Positions 19,120-28,303 of a DNA stretch of 64,000 nucleotides are shown one piece after another. Where the stretch lies: positions 34,275 through 98,274 of the forward strand of contig PXRS01000032.1 of the NCBI GenBank assembly GCA_003023785.1, read 5' to 3'. Position 1 is the stretch's first letter. Every line of letters starts with the position of its first letter. Below the pieces are notes generated by a model. It had not been told where the DNA came from and made no database searches. It was given only the letters and a program-made list of their open reading frames with translations. The position numbers and the translations under genes are program-made. The stretch is from Halobacteriales archaeon QS_5_68_33. GTDB lineage: Archaea; Halobacteriota; Halobacteria; Halobacteriales; Haloarculaceae.

Positions 19120-20673
19120 TCAGTCCTCCTCTTCGCCGGCCGCAGTGATCGTCCGGCGGCCCTGTCGGTCGAGGGTGCGGGTTCCGTAGGTGTCCTTGGT
19201 TGCGTAGGCGACGACCAGGAACGCCGCGAGGCCGACGATAGGGGCGATGAACGTCGGCAACCCGTCGAACGCGGGCGTGAAGACGCCGTTCTCGAAGTAC
19301 AGCAGGTCGTTCTGGATCCCGTAGGTCGTCGGCACGAGGACAAAAAAGACCAGCCGCGTGAACGACCCGGTGAGCATCCCCGCCAGCGCTGCCGGCGTCG
19401 TCGCAATGCCGGGCCTGTAGATGCCGAACACGAGCGGGACGAGCAGGCCGGCGAAGGCGACGTCGAACGCCAGCACGAGCAGCATGCCCGTCGCACTGAC
19501 GCGGATGGCAAAGAGCGCGCCCAGGATCGTGATCGGGATCATCATCGCGCGGGTGGTCCAGAGCAGTTTGTCCGAGCCCTCGCGCAGGATGCCCTTGCCC
19601 TCGGACTCGACGCCCTCACCGGGGCTGTCCTCGTCGCGGACGCCCAGGACGTTCCGTGCCAGGGCCGCAGAGGTCCCCAGGATGGCGCCGTCGCCGGTCG
19701 ACAGCGACGCGGCGGTGATCCCCGCGAGCACGAGCACCGCCAGCCACGGCGGGACCGCCTCCTGGAGCAGCGTGTACAGCACCGCCTGGTCGCCGGCCTG
19801 GACGCCGATCTCCGAGAGGATCGCACCCGACGAGAGCGCGACAACCGAGAAGGGCACGCCGATGATGACCGTCCCGGCCGAGCCGATGAAACAGGCCTTC
19901 TGTGCCGTCTCCGGGTCCTTGGCGGCGAAGACCCGCTCCATGAAGTCGATGGCGACGATGTCACCCAGGCCCAGCGCCGCCAGCGTCGCGAGGTTGATGT
20001 ACGCGCCCTGTCCGGGGTCGGTCAGCTGGCCGAGGTTCCCGGGACCCATCCCGCTGGGGATGGTAAAGCCGTAGTTCAGCGCGACGTATGCGACGAGACT
20101 CGTCGACCCGACCAGCGCGATGACCGCCTGGATGACGTCCGTGTACGCCACCGAAACCAGCCCCCCGGCGAACGTGTACACGAAGATGATCGCCGAGATG
20201 AGGACGACCCCCTGCGTGAAGGTCGTCCCCAGGAAGACCTGGAAAAGGAACCCACCAGCGACGAGGTTCCCGCCCAGCAGCAGCGAGAAACTCAACACCA
20301 TGATGACCGCGGCGACGGTCTCCGTCGTGGAGCCGTACTTGCGCCGGTAGAAGTCCGGCAGCGTCATCAGGTCCATCCGGTTCATCGGCTTGGCGAAAAA
20401 GAGTCCCGTGAGGAACAGGCAGGTCGCCAGCCCCAGCGGAAGCGCCGCACCCGCCCAGAACCCGAACGATGCCGACAGGTCCGTGTTCCCCAGCGTCGCG
20501 TTCGAGTCGAGCGACTGGGCCATCAGCGTCGCCGCCGCCAGCGGGAGTATCAGGTTCCGCCCTGCGACGATGTAGTTGACGCTGTCGCCCTGGACCTTCT
20601 TCGAGACGTACAACCCGACCCCGATCATCGCCAGGAGGAAGACGACCAGTCCCCAGAACAGCACTCCCGCCAT
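19120..20673 (-). CDS. Sodium:solute symporter (SSS) family transporter
   Basis: ~12-TM protein; VNYIVAGRNLILPLAAATLMAQSLDSNATLGN; LVFGIYRPGIATTPAALAGML. Confidence 0.9.
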   Translation of the reverse strand: MAGVLFWGLVVFLLAMIGVGLYVSKKVQGDSVNYIVAGRNLILPLAAATLMAQSLDSNATLGNTDLSASFGFWAGAALPLGLATCLFLTGLFFAKPMNRMDLMTLPDFYRRKYGSTTETVAAVIMVLSFSLLLGGNLVAGGFLFQVFLGTTFTQGVVLISAIIFVYTFAGGLVSVAYTDVIQAVIALVGSTSLVAYVALNYGFTIPSGMGPGNLGQLTDPGQGAYINLATLAALGLGDIVAIDFMERVFAAKDPETAQKACFIGSAGTVIIGVPFSVVALSSGAILSEIGVQAGDQAVLYTLLQEAVPPWLAVLVLAGITAASLSTGDGAILGTSAALARNVLGVRDEDSPGEGVESEGKGILREGSDKLLWTTRAMMIPITILGALFAIRVSATGMLLVLAFDVAFAGLLVPLVFGIYRPGIATTPAALAGMLTGSFTRLVFFVLVPTTYGIQNDLLYFENGVFTPAFDGLPTFIAPIVGLAAFLVVAYATKDTYGTRTLDRQGRRTITAAGEEED

Positions 20674-20676
20674 CCG

Positions 20677-20781
20677 TCAGTGCCTCCCCGCGACCGCGGT
20701 CCCCGTGGTCGTCCGCCCGATACGCGATCGATCCGAACACTCGTCCACCCAGAACGAGTTCGAGTGGTTGAACGTAGCCAT
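20677..20781 (-). CDS. Candidate 34-aa leader ORF upstream of the SSS transporter
   Basis: MATFNHSNSFWVDECSDRSRIGRTTTGTAVAGRH*, stop 3 nt before the transporter ATG (TGA CGG ATG). Confidence 0.35.
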   Translation of the reverse strand: MATFNHSNSFWVDECSDRSRIGRTTTGTAVAGRH

Positions 20782-21020
20782 TAGTTCGACAGAAGCGGAA
20801 AGCGAATCCCTCATGAAAAGGTTTGTCGTAAGATTGTTCATCGTATTGGAATAACCCCCTGCGGGCATGTACCGTACCCAACTCCTACCAGTTGTACCCG
20901 TGCGTATGAGGGAATATAAGGTCACGACGATGACCGGTTCGAAGCGGATCGGAAACGCGTCACACGTGGGTCGCGGCGTGGCGACGCTGTCGACGGCCAC
21001 CGCTCGGGGAGAGCGACCGG

Positions 21021-21485
21021 TCAGTGGGGGTCGGTCCGTGGGTGCGGTATCGGGGTTTCGACGTTCGTTTCGGAGCGGTCGGTGACTGCAATGGCGTGCC
21101 AGCGAACGAGACCACGCTTGAACGCCCGGAAGGTGAACACCTCGCCGTCGGGGGCAAACAGCACGAGCGCGTACTGCTCGGGGATCCGCTTGCGGTCGGT
21201 CTCGGTGAGGCTGGCGGGCGCAGAGGGCAACGTGTGGGAGTGATAGAACACGCGAGGCAGTCCCGGCGCACGCTCGTCGACGGTCGTCTCGAACCGCCGT
21301 TCGGGGTCGTCGGCGTCGTTTTCGACCGGGACCACCTCGGTGGCGACCAACGCGTCGCCGCGACGCTCACAGCGGAGGTAGCCGCCCGCCTCCTCGGGGT
21401 GTCTGTCCGCGACGTGTCGCTCCAGCGCCGCCCGGACCCGCTCCGGGACGACGAGCGTCCGCACCGGTCGAGGGAACTGCACCAC
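21021..21485 (-). CDS. JAB/MPN (JAMM-like) domain protein
   Basis: HPEEAGGYLRCERRGD...VFYHSHTLPSAPASLTETDRKRIPEQYALVLF. Confidence 0.75.
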   Translation of the reverse strand: MVQFPRPVRTLVVPERVRAALERHVADRHPEEAGGYLRCERRGDALVATEVVPVENDADDPERRFETTVDERAPGLPRVFYHSHTLPSAPASLTETDRKRIPEQYALVLFAPDGEVFTFRAFKRGLVRWHAIAVTDRSETNVETPIPHPRTDPH

Positions 21486-21527
21486 CCTCCCCCTACGTGC
21501 CGGGTGTTTAGGTCGGTTTCGGCCCCG

Positions 21528-21630
21528 TAGTGTTTCTCGCGAGCATGTACCGGTGAGTCGGTCGGGTCACCGGGTGACAGCGTTTCTCCGGACCGGCGGG
21601 GCATCGTCGGATCGCTCGCGAGAAACACCA
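21528..21630 (+). repeat. Family 2 TIR element, copy 2 (~103 bp)
   Basis: TAGTGTTTCTCGCGAGCATGTACCGGTGAGTCGGTCGGGTCACCGGGTGACAGCGTTTCTCCGGACCGGCGGGGCATCGTCGGATCGCTCGCGAGAAACACCA. Confidence 0.85.
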
Positions 21631-21659
21631 TCAGTGGCGCCTCCGACCCCGGATCGCCG

Positions 21660-22305
21660 GCCCCGGTGATCCCTTCTCCCACGAACACGTGGAGGCGGCG
21701 CTCCAGGACGATGAGCGACTGGTATCGACAACGCGATGGTGTGGTCCGACGGGACGACCCACGGCCGGACGAAACACCAGCTGTTCGAGTACTTCCGGCC
21801 GGATGTCCTGGCCGACCTCCGGGACGGCATCGAGGCGGTCCCCGAGGCGCGACTCGACGCCGCTCTCGCCGACGGGCGGACGTTCGACTTCGCCGCGGAG
21901 GTCGCCGTCCCCGTCCCGTTGCGAGTGGTCATGGACCTGGTCGGAGTCCCCCGCGAGGACCACCGGCAGGTGTTGTCCTGGCTGGAGACCTTCCGGTTGG
22001 TGATGAACAAGGAGTACAGCGCGGCAGAGAGCGCGAACCCCGACGCGATGACCGAAACGGTCGCGTACTTCGAGGATCTGGTGGCCGAGCGGACGACCGA
22101 CGGCGCGACGCTGGACGACCGCCTCGACGTCGACGAGGCCGACCTGCCGCCCGCCGAGTACCTGGTCACCAAGCAGCGCTACAACTTCTTCCACCGGACG
22201 GACATTCCTCACATCCTCGACACGTACGACGTCGACACGGTGATCCTCGTGGGCTTTATGACCCACATCTGCGTCCACTACACGGCCCACGGCGCCCACG
22301 GCTCC
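21660..22305 (+). pseudogene. Chimeric remnant: cytochrome P450 N-terminal part (frameshifted near 21735) joined to a truncated isochorismatase-like cysteine hydrolase
   Basis: DPFSHEHVEAALQDDERLVSTTR / MVWSDGTTHGRTKHQLFEYFRPDVLADLRDG...PLRVVMDLVGVPREDHRQVL (P450-like), then LPPAEYLVTKQRYNFFHRTDIPHILDTYDVDTVILVGFMTHICVHYTAHGAHG (cysteine hydrolase); no C-termini. Confidence 0.7.
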
Positions 22306-22341
22306 ACCGGGGTCGTGGGGGCCGCGGTCGAGGGCGACCGA

Positions 22342-23043
22342 TCAGACGGCCAGGTACTGCGCGATGGCGTCCTCGTCGGTCAGTTCGGGACCGGTGAGTT
22401 CGTCGGCGATCTCGCCCCGGTCTATCGCGTAACAGCGGTCGGCCATCGTGCGGATGACTCCGAGGTTCTGCTCGACGAACAGCACCGTCGTCCTCAATTC
22501 GTCGTTGATCGCGCGGATGTCCTCGCTGATCCGGTCGACGATCGAGGGCTGGACACCCTCGCTGGGTTCGTCTAGCAGGAGCAGGTCGGGGTCGCCGACG
22601 AGCGCGCGGCCGATGGCGAGCATCTGCTGTTGCCCGCCGGAGAGCGTGCCGCCGTCCTGGTCGGCGCGCTCCTCCAGGACGGGAAAGAGGTCGTACACCT
22701 CCTCGTAACGGGTCACGTCGCTGTCGCCGCCGACGTGTTCGCCCATCTGCAGATTCTGCTCGACGGTGAGTCCGGGGAAGATGTCCCGGCCCTGCGGGAT
22801 GTAGCCGATCCCCTCGCGGGCGCGGACGTCCGGCGGGTCGTCCGTGACGTCCCGGCCGTCGTAGGTGACCGTCCCCTCGGTGGGTTCGAGCAGGCCCATG
22901 GCGGTCTTCAGCAGGGTGGTCTTGCCGACGCCGTTCTTGCCGACGACGCCGACGATCTCGCCCTCCTCGACCGCGAGGTCGATCCCCCGGAGGACAGGGG
23001 TGTCGTAGCCGACGGTCACGTCCTCCAGCGCGAGGACCGTCAC
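22342..23043 (-). CDS. urtE: Urea ABC transporter ATP-binding protein UrtE
   Basis: GKNGVGKTTLLKTAMGLLEPTEG, LSGGQQQMLAIGRAL, LLLDEPSEGVQPSIV; last gene of urt operon. Confidence 0.88.
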   Translation of the reverse strand: MTVLALEDVTVGYDTPVLRGIDLAVEEGEIVGVVGKNGVGKTTLLKTAMGLLEPTEGTVTYDGRDVTDDPPDVRAREGIGYIPQGRDIFPGLTVEQNLQMGEHVGGDSDVTRYEEVYDLFPVLEERADQDGGTLSGGQQQMLAIGRALVGDPDLLLLDEPSEGVQPSIVDRISEDIRAINDELRTTVLFVEQNLGVIRTMADRCYAIDRGEIADELTGPELTDEDAIAQYLAV

Positions 23044-23855
23044 CGGCGGTCACCTCCCGAGTCGCCGTCGGTTCCCAGGTAGATCCGCTGTATCGCCGGG
23101 TCGGACTCGATCTCCTCGGTCGAGCCCTCTCGGAAGATATCGCCCTCGTGGAGGACCGTCACCTTGTCGGCGATCTCGGCGACAAAGTCGGTGTCGTGTT
23201 CGATGACGACGAAGGCGATCCCCTCCTCGTCGTTGAGCCGCGTCACCCGGTCGGCGATCTCCGACCGCTCCTCGACCGAGAGGCCCGCGACGGGCTCGTC
23301 GAGCAGGAGGAGGTCCGGTTCCAGCGAGGCGACCATGCTGATCTCGAGTTGCTGCTGCTGGCCGTGTGAGAGGCTGCTGGCGGGGACCTCCTCGCAGCCC
23401 GCGAGACCTGCGGCCTCGATCGACTCGGCGACGAGGCGGCGGCGTTCCTCGCCGTCGGCGAACTGCTGGACCGGGAGGCGAGCGTTCTCCCGGACCGTGA
23501 GGTCGCCGTACACCGACGGGACCTGGAACTTCATGCTGATGCCGCGCCCGACGCGCTCGTTCGGGGCGAGGCCGGTGATGTCGTGACCGTCGTAGTAGAT
23601 CCGGCCGTCGGTCGGCGTCAGGGTGCCGGTGATGAGCTTCAGCAGCGTCGATTTCCCGGCTCCGTTGGGACCGATGAGACAGCGCAGTTCGCCCTCGTCG
23701 ACGCCGAAGTCGATCTCGTCCGTGGCGGTGAACCCGCCGAAGGTCTTGACGAGGCCGTCGGTCCGGAGCAGGGTATCGGTCCGGTCGCCGGTGGCCTTCT
23801 CGGCGGCGGTCTGGCGGACGTTCGGGTCCAGCCGCTTGGACTCGGCGTCGCTCAC
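23040..23855 (-). CDS. urtD: Urea ABC transporter ATP-binding protein UrtD
   Basis: GPNGAGKSTLLKLITGTLTPTDGRIYYDG, LSHGQQQQLEISMVASLEPDLLLLDEPVAGL. Confidence 0.88.
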   Translation of the reverse strand: MSDAESKRLDPNVRQTAAEKATGDRTDTLLRTDGLVKTFGGFTATDEIDFGVDEGELRCLIGPNGAGKSTLLKLITGTLTPTDGRIYYDGHDITGLAPNERVGRGISMKFQVPSVYGDLTVRENARLPVQQFADGEERRRLVAESIEAAGLAGCEEVPASSLSHGQQQQLEISMVASLEPDLLLLDEPVAGLSVEERSEIADRVTRLNDEEGIAFVVIEHDTDFVAEIADKVTVLHEGDIFREGSTEEIESDPAIQRIYLGTDGDSGGDRR

Positions 23856-25009
23856 GAGTCACTCACCTCCGCGCGGGCGTCCGGCCCGTCGACGTCGGCC
23901 ACCGGGACCTGGCTGCCCGAGAGGCGCTCGTCGATCCAGGGGACGATCCCGCCGGGTAGAAAGAGGATAGACAGCAGGAGCAGGGCGCCGACGGCGACCA
24001 GCGCCAGTTCGCCGCCCAGCGCCAAGCGGACGTACTCGACGCCGATCGTGGCGACGACCGCCCCGAGCAGGCTCTTGCGACCGCCCACGCTCACCCAGAC
24101 GACCGGCAGAGTCGCGAAGTACAGCTGGAACACCGACGGGTCGATGTAGACGTTCCGCGCTGCGTAGAGCACGCCCGCGAGGCCGGCAAGTCCGCCGCCG
24201 ATCGTGAAGGCGACGAGTTTGGCCCGCTCCACGTTGTAGCCGAACATCATGGTCCGGTCCTCGTCCTCGCGGATCGCGACCAGCACGCGCCCGAAGTCCG
24301 TGTTGACGAGTACCCGCAGCCCGAGGTACGCGAGCAGCAGGACCACGAGCGACAGGTAGTAAAACGGGTCGAAGGTCCGGGTTCCCAGCAGCGGGACGAA
24401 CACCTCGTAGTCGTTGAAGACGAACTGGAAGGTGAACACTCCCTCCACGCCGAGCGTGAGCAGCGGGATCGCCGGCATCCCGTTGAACCCGCCCAGCGCG
24501 GCCTCCCCGATGGTCCACTCCGAACCGGCCGTCTGGGACATGAACGTGAGCATCACCAGCGTCGAGACGAGGGTGATGATCGTGACGTAGACGTTCCTGA
24601 CGCCGCCGTAGAACATGAAGTACCCGAGCAGTCCCGCGACGACGGCGCCGGCGACGGTGCCCGCGATGACGGCACCGGTGATGCCCCCCGGTGTCGGGAA
24701 GTTGATCGAGACGACGCCGAAGGTGTAGGCGCCGATCCCGAAGAACACGACCTGTCCGAAGCTCAGGACGCCGGCGTAGCCCCAGACGAGCGACAGCGAG
24801 AGGCCGAGCAGCGCCAGGACCAGAAACAGCGAGAACTGGGCACCGGTCCCGCCCGTGGCGATCGGGAGCGCGACGAGCGCCAGCACGGCCACGGCGAACC
24901 CGACCCAGTACCGTCGGGAGTTCCCGACGGTGTTCGGGCCCTCCAGTCGGCGCCGGAGGCGGGCGAGCGGCGACCCGGAGTGCTCGCCGGTCGACGGCTC
25001 CGTGGCCAT
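23852..25009 (-). CDS. urtC: Urea ABC transporter permease UrtC
   Basis: LivM-type permease; ...IREDEDRTMMFGYNVERAKLVAFTIGGGLAGLAGVLYA. Confidence 0.88.
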   Translation of the reverse strand: MATEPSTGEHSGSPLARLRRRLEGPNTVGNSRRYWVGFAVAVLALVALPIATGGTGAQFSLFLVLALLGLSLSLVWGYAGVLSFGQVVFFGIGAYTFGVVSINFPTPGGITGAVIAGTVAGAVVAGLLGYFMFYGGVRNVYVTIITLVSTLVMLTFMSQTAGSEWTIGEAALGGFNGMPAIPLLTLGVEGVFTFQFVFNDYEVFVPLLGTRTFDPFYYLSLVVLLLAYLGLRVLVNTDFGRVLVAIREDEDRTMMFGYNVERAKLVAFTIGGGLAGLAGVLYAARNVYIDPSVFQLYFATLPVVWVSVGGRKSLLGAVVATIGVEYVRLALGGELALVAVGALLLLSILFLPGGIVPWIDERLSGSQVPVADVDGPDARAEVSDS

Positions 25010-26023
25010 CTACGACCCCTCCTCGATGCGGTCGCGCACTCTGTCGACAACGCCGGTGATCCCGCCCGGCAGGAACCGGAGCGCGAGCATGGCGGCGAAA
25101 AGCAGCGCGATCCGGCCGGCGAACTCCCCGAACTGGTCGGAGAAGAGCGCGTCGACGGGACCGAGCAGCAGGCCCGACAGCGACGTCCCGACGACGACGC
25201 TCGCCCCGCCGACGACGACGGCGACGAACGCCTCGACGAGGAACTGGTCGCCCAGCGTCGGCTGCATCGACAGCAGCGGGGCGAACAGCGCGCCGGTAAA
25301 GCCCGCCAGTCCCGACCCGATCGCGAACGTGACCATGTAGACCCGTTCGGTGTCGACGCCGAGAGCTTTCGCGGTCTCCTCGTCCTGCATCGTCGCGCGG
25401 ACGCGCGTGCCGAACGTCGTCTGCGTGAACAGCACGTACACAAGCGCGAGCACGCCGGCCGCGACGCCCACGAGGGCAATGCGGTAGTCCGGATACCCCG
25501 CGGTGGACCCGAACGGGACGCCGATCTGCTCGATCGAGTTGCCGAAGACGATGCGAGCGCCCTGGGTCATGATGAGGCTCAGGCCGAACGTCGCCACCAT
25601 CGAGTCCGCGAGCCGGTCGTAAAAGGGCGTGATCAGGTCGCGCCCGACCGTCCGCCGGCCGATCCAGTTGGGTACGAACCCCGAAATGACGACCCGTTCG
25701 ACGGTCAGCCCGAACAGCGCGGTCACGAGCGCGCCGACCCCCATCGCGAGCGGGAGCGGGAGCCCGCCCTTGACCGCCGACAGCGTCGTCGCGTACGCGC
25801 CGAGGAGGATGAACTCCCCGTGTGCGAGGTTGATCACGCCCATGATCCCGAAGATGATCGCGAGGCCCACCGCCGCCAGGACGACGAACGAGACCGCGTA
25901 GGAGACGCGGAACGTGAGGTTCGGGTCGACGAGGACGCCGACCGCGAGCGACGCGACGACCGCCACGACGGCTCCGAGGCCGTAGCGGACCTGAAACGCC
26001 TGCTGTTTCAGGCCGTTCGACAT
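25010..26023 (-). CDS. urtB: Urea ABC transporter permease UrtB
   Basis: LivH-type permease; GVINLAHGEFILLGAY; RVRATMQDEETAKALGVDTERVYM. Confidence 0.88.
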   Translation of the reverse strand: MSNGLKQQAFQVRYGLGAVVAVVASLAVGVLVDPNLTFRVSYAVSFVVLAAVGLAIIFGIMGVINLAHGEFILLGAYATTLSAVKGGLPLPLAMGVGALVTALFGLTVERVVISGFVPNWIGRRTVGRDLITPFYDRLADSMVATFGLSLIMTQGARIVFGNSIEQIGVPFGSTAGYPDYRIALVGVAAGVLALVYVLFTQTTFGTRVRATMQDEETAKALGVDTERVYMVTFAIGSGLAGFTGALFAPLLSMQPTLGDQFLVEAFVAVVVGGASVVVGTSLSGLLLGPVDALFSDQFGEFAGRIALLFAAMLALRFLPGGITGVVDRVRDRIEEGS

Positions 26024-26024
26024 G

Positions 26025-27404
26025 TCACTCCGCCTCCTCGTAGAAGTCGACCGGCGTATACTGGGTCTGTTCGTCCTCCTGAGTCAGGTCGCAGCCGACC
26101 GTCTCCGAGAGGAACTGCTCGGGGATCTTCCGGTTCTCGACGGCCTCGATGTTGTGCTCTTCGTCCGCGCGGAGCACCCACATGTGGTGGTCGACGTGGT
26201 GGGTCTCGGGATCGAGTTCGATCGACTCGCCCTCGGGGGCTTCGGGCGCCCGGTCGCCGCTGAGGCTGATGCCCGACTCCAGGGCCTCGATGACTTCCGG
26301 CTGTTCGAGCGTGCCGGCCTGCTCGACGGCCTCCTTGTACATGTAGGTCGTGAAGTAGTTGGTCTCGGCCTCCTCGTTGAGGTAGGGGGCGTCGGGGTAC
26401 ATCTCGAAGTAGCGGTCGACGAACCCGCCCTCTCTGGTGTTGGCCTCGGTCGGGACCTCCTCCATGTAGTTGACGCCGGCGTAGATGTTGGCCATCGCGG
26501 GCGGGTCGATCCGCCGGTGCTCGTAGCCCTGGGCCATCGCCGTCGAGGTGCCGATCGGCACGTCCAGGCCCGAAGAGGCCTTCTGTTCGTAGAACGCGGT
26601 GTGGTTCGCGCCCACGAGCATCGACATCACGAAGTCCGGGTCGGCGTCCTGGATGTTGCTGATCGTCGAGCCGAAACTGGACTCGCTGAGCGGGATGAAC
26701 TCCTCGCCGACCACTTCGGCGTCGTTCTCGTTGGCTAGGACCTTCACCCAGTCGGCCGACAGTTGGCCGAAGTTGTAGTCGGCCGCGATGGTGTAGATCC
26801 GGGGGCCGAACTCCTCGCGCAGGTACGGGAGGACGCTCCCGAGCTGCTGGCGGGCGGTCGGTCCACAGGCGAACGTCGTCCAGTCACAGACACCGCCCTC
26901 GTACTGGGTCGTGTAGAAGTACAGCTGTTCGTTGCGGTTGATGACCGGCCGGATCGCCTCGCGCGTCGCCGACGAGTACCCCGCCCAGAGGACGTCGACG
27001 TCCTCCTCGTTGATGAACTCCCGCGTGAGTTCCTGGTAGCGCTGGTTGTCCGACTGGGGGTCCCGGGAGACGGCCTCGATTTCCCTGCCGTCGATACCCC
27101 CGTCGTTGTTTATCTCCTCGATCGCGAGCATCGACGCCTTGTGCTTCGGGTCGCCGACGAGCGCGAAGTTCCCGGATTGGTCCTCGAGGACGCCGATCTT
27201 CACGGTATCGGCACTGCTCATCGTGTCCGTTGTCGCCCCGCCGCCACCGCCGCTATCGCCGCCACCGCCGCCACCGCCGCCACCGCCGTCACCGCCGCCA
27301 CCGTCGCCGTCACTGGCCTGGGAACACCCCGCGAGCGCCGACGCCATCGCTGCACCGCCGACCGTGAGAAACCGCCTGCGGCTGACCGACGACCGGTCGC
27401 TCAT
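26025..27404 (-). CDS. urtA: Urea ABC transporter substrate-binding protein UrtA, Tat lipoprotein
   Basis: SRRRFLTVGGAAMASALAGC Tat/lipobox; VKIGVLEDQSGNFALVGDPKHKASMLAIEEINNDGGIDGREI; WAGYSSATREAIRPVI. Confidence 0.9.
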   Translation of the reverse strand: MSDRSSVSRRRFLTVGGAAMASALAGCSQASDGDGGGGDGGGGGGGGGGDSGGGGGATTDTMSSADTVKIGVLEDQSGNFALVGDPKHKASMLAIEEINNDGGIDGREIEAVSRDPQSDNQRYQELTREFINEEDVDVLWAGYSSATREAIRPVINRNEQLYFYTTQYEGGVCDWTTFACGPTARQQLGSVLPYLREEFGPRIYTIAADYNFGQLSADWVKVLANENDAEVVGEEFIPLSESSFGSTISNIQDADPDFVMSMLVGANHTAFYEQKASSGLDVPIGTSTAMAQGYEHRRIDPPAMANIYAGVNYMEEVPTEANTREGGFVDRYFEMYPDAPYLNEEAETNYFTTYMYKEAVEQAGTLEQPEVIEALESGISLSGDRAPEAPEGESIELDPETHHVDHHMWVLRADEEHNIEAVENRKIPEQFLSETVGCDLTQEDEQTQYTPVDFYEEAE

Positions 27405-27763
27405 CGGCTCCCCCCGAGATATTTACGTTCGAATGCTTTTCTCCCACTGAATGCGTTTTTCGTCCACCCATCTCCGACAAACGGAACGTGATCGTCGATC
27501 ATTTCCGGACGTCACGTTGATTCTACAGGGGATACTTAAGGTTTTATACTCGTATGTTACAGATATTTAGGTATGTTCTCGATAATATAAGGTCTTTAGT
27601 ACTGTTGGAAAATGAGAAGAATATGAGGCTGTTTTACGATTAGAAGTGGATGAATGAAAACCATGGGGAGGTGGACGATAGTCCAGTTCTGGGGGTGACG
27701 TGTCACCGACAGTGTGATACATGGGACTGACCCGGTTCGACAGCAAGCGGTCGTCAGTCGCGT

Positions 27764-28174
27764 TCAGCTGTCGACGATGACCACTTTCACCTGCCGGACG
27801 CCGTCCAGTGCCCGAAGTCGGTTGGCGAGTTCGGTGATCGCCGACCCCGGACCGTCGACGACGAGTGTCTCCATGCAGGTCTCGTGCGAGAGGTGGATGT
27901 GCTGGACCGACGTGATGTGGTCGGCCATCTCGTGTTGGATCGTCTGGAGCGCGTCGGCGACCCCGTCGACGTGGTGGTCGTGGACGACGACGACCGTCCC
28001 GCGGTGAACCGTCTCGTCTCCTGTCTCCCACTCGTAGACCGAGAAGAAGTCCCGCAGCGCGTCGCGGATCGCCTCCGACCGGCTGGCGTACTCCCAGTCG
28101 TCGACGATGCCGTCCAGTCGCTCGACCATCGACGGCGGGAGCGTCAGACTGATCCGGTCTACGTCCTCTCCCAT
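27764..28174 (-). CDS. nikR: NikR-type nickel-responsive ribbon-helix-helix regulator
   Basis: RISLTLPPSMVERLDGIVDDWEYASRSEAIRDALRDF; HDHHVDGVADALQTIQHEMADHITSVQHIHLSHETCMETLVVDG metal-binding domain. Confidence 0.92.
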   Translation of the reverse strand: MGEDVDRISLTLPPSMVERLDGIVDDWEYASRSEAIRDALRDFFSVYEWETGDETVHRGTVVVVHDHHVDGVADALQTIQHEMADHITSVQHIHLSHETCMETLVVDGPGSAITELANRLRALDGVRQVKVVIVDS

Positions 28175-28252
28175 ACCCCCGATTGACCGTCCCCCCTCAT
28201 GAGGCTTGATACCCGCGGCGTCCACGTCGCCCGCGGGCGGCGGCGTGACGGG

Positions 28253-28278
28253 TAATACTACACCGACGAAAAGTATTA
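28253..28278. promoter_or_regulatory. Candidate NikR operator: TAATACT-N12-AGTATTA
   Basis: Perfect 7-bp inverted repeat between divergent nikR and cbiM, 25 bp upstream of the cbiM ATG. Confidence 0.6.
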
Positions 28279-28303
28279 TCAGGTCGCTCCCGGAAGCAGC
28301 GGT

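Noticed and set aside
19087-19122. Possible degenerate family 1 end at the SSS transporter stop (CCGGTGAATCGGATCAGAAACGACTACACGTCCGATTCA)
   Set aside because: Similarity too weak by eye to call; a covariance-model search would decide.
27240-27310. CCGCCA-type repeat tract
   Set aside because: Low-complexity codons for the poly-Gly linker after the UrtA lipobox; not a CRISPR or regulatory repeat.
27488-27518. GATCGTCGATCATTTCCGGACGTCACG resembling part of family 1
   Set aside because: Only ~13 nt clearly shared and no TIRs.
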